64,000 nucleotides of DNA from Moniliella sp. 'wahieum' (taxonomy: Eukaryota; Basidiomycota; Moniliellomycetes; Moniliellales; Moniliellaceae): NCBI GenBank assembly GCA_003971905.1, contig RSEE01000052.1, positions 310,001 to 374,000 on the forward strand, written 5' to 3'. The position numbers were made by a program, and so were the translations under genes. Below, in pieces: positions 23,032 through 33,179 of this stretch. How positions within the stretch are numbered: the stretch's first letter is position 1; every line of letters starts with the position of its first letter. Below the pieces are notes generated by a model that was not told where the DNA came from, ran no database searches, and saw only the letters and a list, made by a program, of their open reading frames with translations.

Positions 23032-23667
23032 GGTGGGTTGGGGGGCGGTGGGGGGGTGGAGGCGCGGCGGTTGGTGGATGGAGCGACGGGCTGATTAAAT
23101 GTTAATCAGCCCTGCTGTGACGGTGGGCAGAGGCAGTGAGGCAGTGTGCACGTCATGTCGTCACCACCCGATATCGATAACATCTACCCACCCGCCCCAT
23201 CTCGATTGCAACATTGCACCCGCGTGCCTTCGTATATATACCAAGCGCATATGAATACTCTTCGCGGCGGCAAAGAGAGGGCGGCTCGGGTGCATTGTTA
23301 GGGCTGCCTCTCGTCCCAGCGGGGCCCAGGGGAAGGCGTACGGTATAGGCAACGTCCACAAGGGGCAACAGCACCTGCGCCAGCGATCTCGGCAGAAGCG
23401 CGCAAAAAACACAGCAGCAACAGTCCATTTCCCATGAAATCACCAGCGCGCGGGTAGGCTCTAGTCCAGTCCTGTTGGTGAATAGAGCCCGTCAGTATTT
23501 GCTGGCAACAACGGCGCAAGTGCCTGGACACAGTGGGCAGTCTCCCCACATCATTATTGATGGAAATCGCGGGCAACACACAACATCTGGACCAAGGAAC
23601 CCTGTAGCACCGTTTATAACTTCTCTCCGTTTTGTCTGCTGAAACGGGGCAACAATCTCACCCCAAT
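23032..23667. other. Intergenic spacer
   Basis: 5' flank of the MATH-BTB gene and of the tRNA. No gene is supported. A TATATATA word lies at about 23230. Confidence 0.5.
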
Positions 23668-23763
23668 GGCATCGTGGTGTAGTTGGTTTATCACGTATCC
23701 TTAACATTGGCCCTTGGCTCATGCTAACGGATAAGGTCCCCGGTTCGAGCCCGGGCGAAGTCA
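23668..23763 (+). tRNA. tRNA-Val(AAC) with 21-nt intron
   Basis: A complete cloverleaf can be drawn. The acceptor GGCATCG pairs with CGAAGTC plus discriminator A, with one A-A mismatch at pair 4-69. The D arm is GTG...CAC with GGTTTA in the loop, one T longer than usual. The anticodon stem is TATCC/GGATA, with anticodon AAC at 23703-23705. The T arm CCCGG-TTCGAGC-CCGGG is perfect. The intron is 23707-23727, directly 3' of position 37, the canonical nuclear site. Pol III terminator TTTTT follows at 23765. The acceptor mismatch and extra D-loop T could be sequence error. Confidence 0.87.
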
Positions 23764-24579
23764 CTTTTTGTTATTTTTCGACGACTAATTTATTCCCGCC
23801 CTGTATTGGGATCCTTTGAGACTCACCCGAGGGGTATGTGTGGCTGACGGCTAAGATATTATAGAACCGTTCGGAGGTGCTGGCTCCTGTGCCAGCCCCA
23901 CACTGTGCAAGAAGAAAGCAAGCACTCCGCACGAGAGAAGGGTAGGCGGCATCCATTACACATTATGCATTACACGCACACGCCTTGGCATCACGGACCT
24001 CTGCACAAGTATACTCATCATACACCCTTCCCGCCAGCTACTCAGATAGTATGTCGACCGGTCTGACAGCCTTTAATCGGTCACGAGCCATTCCCAGGGA
24101 TCGTCTACTACGGATGAGGTTCAAACTCAGACCCAAGCTCAAGCTCAGCTCAAGCTTAAGCGCCAGCACCTTGAAGCTCACCTTGCTGACGCGCTGACGA
24201 ATAGACCAGGCCGCCTTGACATGAAGCTTGCAACTTCGCTTTTGAATACCCGTGACCGGTGACCGACTTATCCAGTAGCTCTTTGCCTTTTCCCGCTCTG
24301 CCGTGGTCAGCAAGTCACCTCGTTGGTCCATTTTCCCGTTCCTTCCGCCTGCCTATTATTATTCAACACAGAAGACAATGACATTAATGACAGGCACAAG
24401 AGTAACCCGTGGGCAAGTGGCCCGGTGCGCTGGACTGAGCACAGGAAAAGCGCATGGGCACACCTTGGAGGCGGAGAGAATGACAGGGGGTGAAGCTTGA
24501 AGCTTGAAGGTGGTGTGTGTGTGTTGACGAGCTGGCAAATGGGCATGCCGCGGAACCCGAACCAGGCACGGCACAGAGG
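23764..24579. other. Intergenic, with AAGCTTGA repeats
   Basis: No gene is seen between the tRNA and RKI1. AAGCTTGA occurs in tandem near 24490-24510, and AAGCTCA-like words occur at 24120-24180. Confidence 0.5.
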
Positions 24580-25547
24580 CTACAGAGGAGCAAGCGGAGC
24601 GTAGGCCTGCGCATCTGGAAAGTCGGGCAATTGGTCGACCTTGACTTGAATGCCCGATTGGACTGTCCCATCGGCCAACTTGATGGTCACTGTCCCGTCT
24701 TCGCTGCCAAAGTAGGCTGCCTTGCATGACCCCACAAACAGCCCCACCTCCACCACACCCGTCATGGCTTTGAGTTGGTGAAGCAGCGCGCCAGGTTCGG
24801 CCATCCGTTCCCGCGGGAAGGGGGCGTCGATGATCAAGTTGCTGGTAAATAAGTTAGTCGACAAGAAAAAAAACGAGTAAGAGACAGGGTTGGGGCGCGG
24901 GTGCAGCGGCGGGGAGGGACGTACCCATTGTCCGACACGACAGGGCCAGCCTTCATCTTGGCCATGCGCAGGGCAGGTTCAATAGAACCTGCTGCGACGA
25001 GTTGGGTCATGACCAAGCTCAGGGCAAACGGAACCACCTCGATTGGTACGCCGCGAACCCAATTGGTGCCGAGCACCTCGGCGTTCTTGCGGCTGTCGGC
25101 AACGACCACAAACGTATCTGCCATTTCCGCCAGCACTTTTTCTCGCAACTGACACGCTCCGCCGCCCTTGATGCAATTCAGCTGGTGGTCGCACTCGTCT
25201 GCGCCGTCAATGTCCACGTCGAGGCGGGTGACAGCGTCTGGGTCGGAGAGGGAGAGACCGGCAGCAAGGATGAGACGCTTGGACTGGAAGCCGGTCGGAA
25301 TAAAAATACGGCGGCGGTTGACGCTGGGGCCCTGCTGGAGAATGCGCTCCACGACGTAGGGTACGGTAGAGCCACTGCCGATACCAATGGCGCGGTGATG
25401 GGGCAGGATTTGGGCATCGACAGCGGCATAGGCAGCGGCACGCTTGGCAGCCTCGACGGCGGACAGGACGGGGAGCTCTTGGGGCTGCCTCTCCTCGGGG
25501 GAGGTGGGGGAGGTGGGGATGGTGGTGAAGGAGGGCGAGCTGCTCAT
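24580..25547 (-). CDS. RKI1: Ribose-5-phosphate isomerase A
   Basis: This cytosolic enzyme interconverts ribose-5-phosphate and ribulose-5-phosphate in the non-oxidative pentose-phosphate pathway. The chosen start, ATG at 25547-25545, gives MSSSPSFTTIPTSP, then AAYAAVDAQI. The phosphate-loop motif is GIGSGSTVPYVVERI, and the catalytic-region motifs are DVDIDGADECD and KGGGACQLREK. VVVADSRK and GVPIEVVPFA follow, and exon 1 ends GPVVSDNG. The intron is 24842-24924 (83 nt; donor GTACGT, branch ACTAAC, acceptor TACCAG). Exon 2 continues NLIIDAPF, GVVEVGLFVG and the stop TAG at 24582-24580. The frame is also open upstream to an ATG at 25799, but that stretch is Pro/Arg-rich and the family normally starts near my choice. 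This is one of the few genes here without frameshifts. SPT4 is transcribed divergently. Confidence 0.96.
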
Positions 25548-26431
25548 TGTGGGGGGGGGGTGTGGGGGCAGCGACAGCGTGGGTGTGCTGTCGGGCGGTT
25601 GGGTCTGGGGTCGGACGGGGGCGCGGGGGTGGGGGCGATGGAGTGGGTGGATGGCGGAGTGGCGGGGTGTGGGGCGGTTGGGGGGCGGTTGGGGGCGGGG
25701 CTCAGCGAGGTGCAAGGCCCAAGGGAGCGTCGTGCTGCGTGGACGTGCGCGGGTGTGTCGTTGGGCGAGGCGAGCCAATGGCAGCCAGGCGGGCCGCATC
25801 GGCCTTAATCATCGGCCTCATCGGCACCCATCAGCGGCCGCATCGGCCTCATCCATCGCACACAGCGCGCGGATGCCTGTGTGGATGCCGCCCCACGCAT
25901 CGGTGACTGGTGATCGCTGTCATCGACCATCGGTCATCGATCATCGGTCATCCATCCCGGGCCTTGGGGGTTCCGCACCCCCCCCGCCAGCAAGCAGCAT
26001 GCATCCATCCATCCGCCAAGGCTGCAAGGGCATCCACATAACCCACCCATATGCATAACCCGTCATGCATCACCCATCCCGCACGCTACCTCCTCGCTCC
26101 CCCTGACAGCGGACATCTCGGTTCCTTGCTGCCCAACGCGCACAGAGCCAAGCACTCGCCACCCGAGGTGACGTCATCTGTTCCTGCTTCCAGTGCTGTA
26201 GCGACAGCCGCAGCCAGCGGCGCCATATGCCTTCGTTGCAGCCCGCGGAAGCGGTATGTACCCCACCGCGGAATTACCCCCCTTCCCAGGTCACGTGCCC
26301 GGAACTGCTTTTGCCCATTTCAGTTTTCTGCCCATCGTCCCACCTCATCCCATCCCAGCCCAGCCCACCCATCCCATCTCCCCAACGCCACTCACTGGCC
26401 GCAGCCCTGGCCCACCCCACCCGCCCACGCC
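25548..26431. promoter_or_regulatory. Divergent RKI1/SPT4 upstream region
   Basis: An 884-bp spacer separates two divergent start codons. The RKI1 side is G-rich with GGCGGTTGGG repeats (25590-25700). The middle has CATCGGCC and CATCGGTCATCGATC-like microrepeats (25800-25950). No sequence-specific factor site is assigned. Confidence 0.4.
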
Positions 26432-26784
26432 ATGGCCACCAACGCCGAGATCCGCAAGCTGCGCGCGTGTCTGCGCTGCCAGTTCGTTCAGATGGGCCGC
26501 GACTACCATGCGCGCGGCTGCCCCAACTGCGAGGGGGTCCTGTCCATGCAGGGCTCCTGGGACACGGTGGGCGAGACCACCACGACCAACTACGATGGTC
26601 TGATTGCCATGGCCAACCCGGAGCAGAGCTGGGTGGCCAAGTGGCAGCATATTGGTGCGTCGCCGATCGGTCTGCGCTAAGGCGGCCACGAGCGCATACT
26701 GACATGCACCTCCCAGAGAAACGCGTGCCGGGATTGTATGCGGTCAAGGTGAATGGCCGCTTGCCCGAAGAGTACACAAGCTAG
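26432..26784 (+). CDS. SPT4: Transcription elongation factor SPT4
   Basis: SPT4 forms DSIF with SPT5 and supports RNA polymerase II processivity in the nucleus. The protein starts MATNAEIRKLRAC. The four-cysteine zinc site is visible as CLRC and GCPNC. FVQMGRDY, NYDGLIAMANPEQSWVAKWQ and the last segment VPGLYAVKVNGRLPE follow the family closely. One intron, 26655-26717 (63 nt; donor GTGCGT, branch ACTGAC, acceptor CCCAG), splits HI-EKRVPG; without it the reading would stop early. Spliced length is 96 residues against a usual 100-120. The stop is TAG at 26782-26784. There is no frameshift, and the gene is divergent from RKI1. Confidence 0.96.
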
Positions 26785-27451
26785 CATACCGCCCATTGAC
26801 ACTCAGCACACGGGCACACACGCAACACGCACACACGGATCGCTGCGCACTTGCCTTGCCGGCATCCTGTTCCTTCATGTTCTCTGCCCGAGATGGACTA
26901 CGAGGCAACGTGCGCAGCGTCGTAGAGTGAGGCGCAGCATTGGGATGGATTTTGAGGGTGTGTACGAGGCCTGGTCGGCCGACCAGCGCACTATGGAGGT
27001 GGCGATGGCGGTGGCGGTGTGGTGGTGGCTGTGTAGGGAGGATTCGGTCTGGGGTTGAGCTCTGGGCCCAGCCAGGGCCAGTCTGGGTGCTCGCAGGTCC
27101 GAGTGGGTGTGAGTGGATGGGAGTGGGTGCGAGTGGATACGAGTGGATGGATACACGCGAATGTAGGCCGTCACATGAAGCTTGACAGACAGAAGCGACG
27201 CGTCGTACGAGCTTCTACCGCTGCCAAGAAACGGCTGGGCCATCACTTATACTCATCGCAGTTGGCCGCCCAGCTCGATGCTGATGTAATCACCCCGTCT
27301 CTCCCGATCGGCAGCACGCCCTTTCAACCGGCCTTGGCAGGCCCAGGCTGGCCCACTTAGGGGGTGCCTCCTATCCTACCCTTCTCACCACCTTCTCTTG
27401 TCTTGCTCTCGCCCGTCTCATCCTCCGTTCCTCGGTCCTCTCTGCGCCGCC
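26785..27451. other. Intergenic SPT4-HEM12
   Basis: No gene is seen. The stretch is rich in GTGGATGGGAGTGGGTGCGAG-like G/T repeats at 27100-27150, and a CT-rich leader (27360-27450) precedes HEM12. Confidence 0.5.
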
Positions 27452-28886
27452 ATGCCGCCCAAGGAAAAGCAGGGCGCCATTGGCGCCACGTCGGCTGCGC
27501 TCCGCAAACAGCTCAACGCGTTCACCACCAAAAAGGAGAAACCGCCTCCGCTCTCGGTCGACGACGGGCCGACCGACTTTCCCAAGCTTAAAAACGATCT
27601 CCTCATCCGTGCTGCCCGTGGAGAGCGGACAGAGCGGCCGCCTGTGTGGGTGATGCGGCAGGCGGGACGCTACCTGCCCGAGTTTCGCGAGCTGCGGGAA
27701 CGCCATGATTTCTTCGAGTGCTGTCGCACCCCCTCGTTGGCGGCCGAGATTACGCTGCAGCCCTTGCGGCGGTACCACGACCTGCTCGATGCCGCCATTA
27801 TCTTTTCCGACATTCTCGTCGTGCCTCAGGCAATGGGGATGGAGTTGGAGATGGTACCGGGAAAAGGCCTCTGTTCCCCGAGCCGCTCCTGGTCCCGGCC
27901 GACATGGAGCGGCTGCGGAAAAAAGTAGATGTGCGCAAGGAACTGGGCTACGTGCTGGAGACGATCACCTTGGTGCGCAAAAAGCTCGAAGGCCGCGTGC
28001 CGCTGATCGGGGTGTGGCGCGCCCTGGACCTTGATGACGTACATGATCGAGGGCGGCGGAGCGAAAGAATTTGACCGGGCCAAGCGCTGGATCTGGGCTC
28101 ACCCCGAAGAAAGCAAAGCGCTGCTGGAACGAATTACCGATGTCTGCATCGACTTTTTGGTGGAACAAGTGCGCGCGGGTGCGCAGGTGCTGCAAGTGTT
28201 TGATTCTTGGGCCGGTACACTGACTCCCTCGGATTTCCGCACGTTTAGCCTCCCCTATCTCCGCGCCATTGCGGCCGGGGTGAAAGATGCGCTTTCGCTC
28301 GAGTCGCGCCGGGCCATCCCCATGATTCTCTACACCAAGGGCGCCGGGAACCACTCGTTGCCCGAAATGGCCAAGTCGGGCTTTGACGTGCTCAGTCTCG
28401 ATTGGACGGTGCAGCCGGGCGTGGCACGAAACATTGTGGACCTCACAACGCTGGGACCGGCCGCGGGGTCGGACGGCGGCGTCGGCCGTAGCAGGCGCAA
28501 CGCGCAGCGTCTTGCACCGTGGTGGTTCCCCCCGTTTATCGGACAAACCATCGGGAAGTGGGACGCCAGTCTCGGAGCAAGCAGCCGGCGTGCCCTCGGG
28601 CATCGGTAAGGAGAATGTGCTCTCGATGGAGGCGACCAGTGGTCACCGGATTGCCCTCCAGGGTAACTTGGATCCCAGTGTTCTCTTTGCGGGCAAACAC
28701 GCCATCCGGGACCAAGTGGACAAGATGCTGCGGGCCAAACGCGGAGGCTTTGGTGGTTCGGGCGCTTACATTGCTAATCTCGGGCACGGGATCACCCCCG
28801 GTGTGGACCCAGAAGACTTGCGGTACTTTCTCAAGTGCGTTCATGAGTTGGGAAGGGAGATCTATGCCACCAATGGGGAAGAGTAG
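27452..28886 (+). CDS. HEM12: Uroporphyrinogen decarboxylase
   Basis: This cytosolic heme-pathway enzyme converts uroporphyrinogen III to coproporphyrinogen III. The start is [11 protein letters not shown]. The family signature [14 protein letters not shown] is present, with [75 protein letters not shown] and [15 protein letters not shown], ending at TAG 28884-28886. No intron is seen. Two single-base losses (near 27865 and 28012) and a shift near 28480 break the frame, yet motifs resume immediately, so I regard the gene as functional. Two oddities are real-looking: an N-terminal extension of about 40 residues, and an insertion of about 45 residues between the ARNIVD helix and GNLDP, where most homologues have about 20 residues in all. 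The 3' end faces PEX3 across 166 bp. Confidence 0.95.
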
Positions 28887-29052
28887 CTGTTTCTTTTTGT
28901 CTCTTGCTTTTTCTAATTCAACGGCTCGACGTTTCAACTCACGTCGGCTCCATTGCTTCAATCAACAAGTACTTTACTGGGAATCATCGATAAAACAGGC
29001 TGAATCTCTGGCCATGGCAGTTTTGGGAGTAAGGAAAGGGTAGGCTAGACGA

Positions 29053-31433
29053 CTAGGCCTTGGGCCAGGAAGAGTAGATGACAGCGCTGAACGCCCGCAG
29101 CTCTTTCACCCCCGTCACGGCTTCCACATACTCGTTGGGGGTGCCCTGAAATGCAAGCTTGCTCAGCTTGGCCACGACGGGGAAAAGAGCGGCGAGCTTG
29201 ACGCGCTTGCCTGCGCCCGTGGTGAAGAACATGCTCTCTTCCTCGGGGGTAAGTTCATGGAAGCGGCGATTCGAGTCGAGCGGGAGCGGCGGCTCCATCC
29301 CGTCCTCCGTCAGCGGAGGAAGACCGAACGTGCCCCGGGTCCCGTTGCGCAAGACAGTAAAGGCAGCGTCAAGAGCCAAGCGCTGGACCAATCGGAAGTC
29401 AGGAGATTCTACGAGATCCTTGCTCTCGTTGAGCAGCGCGTGCAACGCCGGGTCTGCGAGGAGCACCCGCTCCGCTTCCGCGGAAGGGTAACCCGCACCC
29501 TCAGTCACCACCTCCGTCTCTTCCGCTACAGTGGTTGGGAAGAGCACATCGAGAAACCTACATCCCACCCCAGTGGTTAGTGTACTGCTCACCCGCATCT
29601 CAGAAAGACAACGTACGTTCTCCTCTTGGCCAGGAGCCGGCGAGAGCCGCGGGTGGTACCCGAAACCTCGGACAGAGCGGAGGAGTGCAAATCTTCCCCC
29701 CATGCGGATAGGCCAGAGGCATATGCCTCTTGCTCCAGCGGGGGCAGAACATCGTACTCCACTTTCCTTCGCACCGACCGGAGCATGCGGTCAAACTCAT
29801 GCCACGACATTTGGTTCATGATGGAGAGTTGGCCAAACGTGCTTTCCACCGCGGTGCGTACCCGGTCCGCCATGCGATGCCAGCCACGATGGAGGAGCCA
29901 CCAGGAAAAAGTAAGATAAATCCGTTCCGTGTGTGGGTTATGCCGACCGATGCTTCGTCGGAAGGAGCCATCTGACGCTCTGCTGTTCCAAACGCCGCTT
30001 GCAACGCTTCGTCCTCCATGTCATCCGCATCCTGCGGGGGGTTCTCGCCCATGGCCACAACCGAGGCGAGGTAAGAGTATCGTCCAATCAAGTTGAGCAT
30101 GATGTGGGTCTGAAGCGTCAGCAGCACAATCCCATACACACTCGTCACCGCCTGACTGAGCGAGACCACCTTCAATTCGTTCCAAGAGCGAGGGTTTCTT
30201 GTCGTTCTTTAAGCTTGGCTGCTTCGGCTGCTTCCCGCTCCGCCTCAGCTTCTGCTCGGGCAGCAGCTTCAGCGCGTGCCTTCTCCTCTTCATCCAGCCC
30301 TGGATCAGATTCAACGGGCACTTCGCTGGCCCCTTGATCGGGGGCATTTGATGTTTCTTCTGGAGCCTTTTCGTGCTCGGTGGAAGTCTTCTCCTCAGAA
30401 TCAGCATGGCCGTTGGCTCTTTCCACGGGCCCCCTCGCCCTCATGATTGGGAAGGGTGGACGTTGGCTCTGAGGCGCTAGAAGCTTCCGGACCGGTGGGT
30501 ACCTCCGTAAGCAAGGGTTCTTGTGCATCAGGCCTTTCGTTTCAGGGCCCGAGGTATCCAATGCCTTGGTCCCAAGATCTTCGGCAACCAGCGGCTTCGT
30601 TTCCTGATCCTCGGTAGCAGGCTCCTTCCGATCCGACTCCTCGGCAACCGGCTCCCTCGTTTCAGGATCATCAGCAACGGGATCCCCCGCCTCCTCGGTG
30701 GCAGGCTCCTTCGTCACATGCTTCTCGGTTTCGTTGGCCGGGGAATGGTCAGTGGATAGCGCGGTAGGGTCAGATTCCTGGAGAGCACGCTCTGCTGTCG
30801 TTTCATCCTCCACGAGTTCCTTTGCGGCAGCTTTTACGGGAAGAGGATCCAGGACCGTCTTGTCCGGGGAAGGCGTTTTTTCTTCAGAAACAGACTCAGC
30901 CGGTGCAGGCGTCTCATTGGCCGTGCTGTCATCTACCTTGGCTTTGACATCGTCCGAGACGGAGGCAGGAGTCTGTGCCGCAAGCGGCACGTCAGAGGCG
31001 GCCGCTTCCTCCGTCACAGTACGGGGGGGGCCTCCTTGTGATCGGGGAGGGAGGGAGGAGGAGGCTGTTGGCCGGCGGGCAGGGTGCCATTTTGTGGGGC
31101 CGAGACGGGGGGACGAGTCTTTTTGCGCTGCAAGGCCGAGGTGATGGCCTCGACGTTGAGCGACGCGAACACCTGTGCGGCCAGGGCGGGGAGCAGGGCC
31201 AAGGCAGTAAAGTAAAGGTGCAGTCGTCCTGGTTCTGGGCAAAGCGGCGGCGCAGGTTCTCCTTGTCGCGCCGCTCGGCGACGAGACGCTGCTGGGCATC
31301 GCGCACCCGGTCCAGCGCGTACTTGCCCACCACATACACGCCGCCCACCACACTGGTGGTGAAGAAAAGGGCGCGTCGCCGGCGCTGGACGAAGCCAGCG
31401 AGGGAGCTGAGGACCCACGACATGGGGGAGGCG
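29053..31433 (-). CDS. PEX3: Peroxin-3 with large acidic insertion
   Basis: PEX3 anchors in the ER/peroxisome membrane and docks PEX19 for membrane-protein import. ATG at 31433 gives MSWVLSSLAGF, a basic patch RRRRALFF, a membrane segment TTSVVGGVYVVGKYAL, then KENLRRRFAQNQDDCTFT and ALALLPALAAQVF, the conserved N-terminal block. About 220 residues of low-complexity acidic sequence follow (EPATEEAGDPVADD-like repeats, then an EEEKARAEAAARAEAE coiled coil). The core then resumes with WNELKVVSLSQAVTSVYG, LNLIGRYSYLASV and WWLLHRGWHRM, and the C-terminus has ESPDFRLVQRLALDAAF and AVIYSSWPKA. An intron near 29560-29630 has donor GTACGTTG and branch ACTAAC. At least four single-base shifts occur (about 31220, 30180, 29905, 29650). 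The insertion is not typical of PEX3. Confidence 0.92.
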
Positions 31434-31725
31434 GGGAAGAAGGCGCTGGATGGTTGCGGGGCTGCACTGCTCGGCTCTGAGTCTGAGTGAGGCCGGGCGC
31501 GCATGAAAGCCGAGATGGGGGCGGGGCGGAATGGCGCGGCGGACGGCGGCCCGGGGGCGAGCAGAGCGGCGCATTTGAAAGTTGCATCTGACGTGGAAAG
31601 TAAAAGTCAAACGTCAACGTTTCGTTCGTTTTGTTTCGTTTCTGAGTTTGTCCCGCTCACCCGTCGCTCACCGCCGCCCACGCCGTCCCAGCGGCACCAC
31701 CACCGCCTCCTTCTCGTCCGCAGCG
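31434..31725. promoter_or_regulatory. Bidirectional PEX3/GDT1 promoter region
   Basis: Only 292 bp separate the PEX3 and GDT1 start codons on opposite strands. The GDT1 side has a TTTCGTTCGTTTTGTTTCG run (31619-31640) and a C-rich leader. No clear TATA box is present. Confidence 0.5.
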
Positions 31726-32729
31726 ATGGCCGATGCTGCGCTCGCCCCGGCTGCAGCCTCCCCGCTCGATGGCGCCGAGTGGGTCTCCCTCGCCGCGCGC
31801 CTTGGCCAGACCTGGTCCAACGACCCACGCGCCGTCTGGAGCAGCTTGTCATGATCATCGTACGCCGTCTCCGCCGCTTTCCCTGGGCCCTCCCCCTGAC
31901 CTGACCTCCCCCCCCCCCCCCAGTTTTCCGAGATTGGCGACAAGACCTTTCTGATTGCTGCCATTCTCGCCATGCGCCGTGCGCCCTGGGTTGTCTTTTC
32001 TGGTGCATTCACCGCCTTGGCACTCATGTCGATCCTGTCGGCCGTGATGGGTGCTGCCTTCCCTGCGCTGCTGCCCAAGTCGGCTACGACATTCTGGCCT
32101 CGCTGCTGTTCTTTGTGTTTGGGCTCAAGATGGTGCGGGAGGCACGTGAGATGGACGGATCGGAGTTGGCCGAGGAATGGAAAGAGACGGCGCGGGAGCT
32201 CGACACGGATTCGGTCGAAGCGGTAGGCATGCACGATTTGGAGGAAGGTCAGGCACGTGTCTCTCGTCCTGCTTCGCCTTCCCGACGTGCGCCACCTACG
32301 TTGACCGGGCGTGTGCGCGCACTGCTTGCGCTCGTGTCGAGCCCGACTTATGCCCAGGCACTCGTGCTCACCTTCCTTGGCGAGTGGGGGGACCGCAGCC
32401 AGATCGCCACCATCGCCCTCGCCGCCGCCCACAACGTCATCCTCGTCTCGATCGGCACCATTGCTGGACACTGCGTCTGCACCATGGCAGCCGTTACCAT
32501 GGGCAGCTGGCTAGCGGCGAGGATCAGTGTGCGCCACGTGACACTCGGAGGCGCAGGGCTGTTTTTGCTCTTTGGCTGCATCTATCTCTACGAGTCCTGG
32601 TCAGAGTTCAATGCGTCGACGGCCATGACACCACCTACGAGCGCACCGGCGTTCGATCACCCTTTGCCCACCGCCACCGTGACGGCCACCGTGACTGTAA
32701 CCAAATACCTCACTCAACTCGCCGCATAG
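31726..32729 (+). CDS. GDT1: GDT1/TMEM165 family Golgi Ca2+/Mn2+:H+ transporter
   Basis: GDT1 proteins move Ca2+ and Mn2+ into the Golgi and support glycosylation. MADAALAPAAASPLDG opens a short hydrophilic N-terminus. After an intron at 31860-31923 (64 nt, C-rich acceptor) comes the first signature FSEIGDKTFLIAAILAMR. The second is FLGEWGDRSQIATIALAAA; these are the two E-x-G-D-K/R-T/S motifs that bind the cation. Membrane segments around both are clear (WVVFSGAFTALALMSIL, ILASLLFFVFGLKM, VILVSIGTIAGHCVC, GGAGLFLLFGCIYLY). The central loop is long (about 70 residues). A Thr/Val-rich tail ends KYLTQLAA at TAG 32727-32729. There are two apparent frameshifts, just before the intron and near 32080. 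The family normally has six to seven membrane helices, consistent with this layout. Confidence 0.94.
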
Positions 32730-33179
32730 CATCGGACCAGATCGTCCAGTCGTCCCGCCCTTAAGGGCAGTGATATGCATTTTTGGAGTGGTCCATGGCG
32801 GGGCGGAGATACACCAGGACGGAGTGGTAGTCTAAGTAGAAGTACGAGGGGAGAAAGAGGGAGGGTAACAACTCGAATCCATTGGGGCCAAGGGTAAGGT
32901 GGCCAAAGAAAAAAAGAAAGGTACCGAATGAGGGGGCCCAGGCCGGAGCAAGGCCCGCCAAAACACGACAGAAAAGCAGAGGGATTTTGAAGGGGGAAAA
33001 TGGGATCATGATCGAGGTAGGGAAAAGGACAAATGCAAAAAGGGTCACCACCGCACAAGGTCACGCGCGAGTCAGGTATGTCCCCCTGATGGTCACATGT
33101 GCAGGATCAGTCCAAGATGGTGCACGCTACAGAGGGCCCCAACGAACCCAGCCAAACAGTTGACACCTAGCCAACACTC

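Noticed and set aside
22287-23105. Plus-strand ORF of 272 codons opposite MATH-BTB
   Set aside because: Antisense shadow; the minus strand carries MATH strands and the Ser/Pro N-terminus.
25548-25799. N-terminal extension of RKI1 from ATG at 25799
   Set aside because: Pro/Arg-rich, unlike a targeting peptide with amphipathic helix; the family start fits ATG at 25547.
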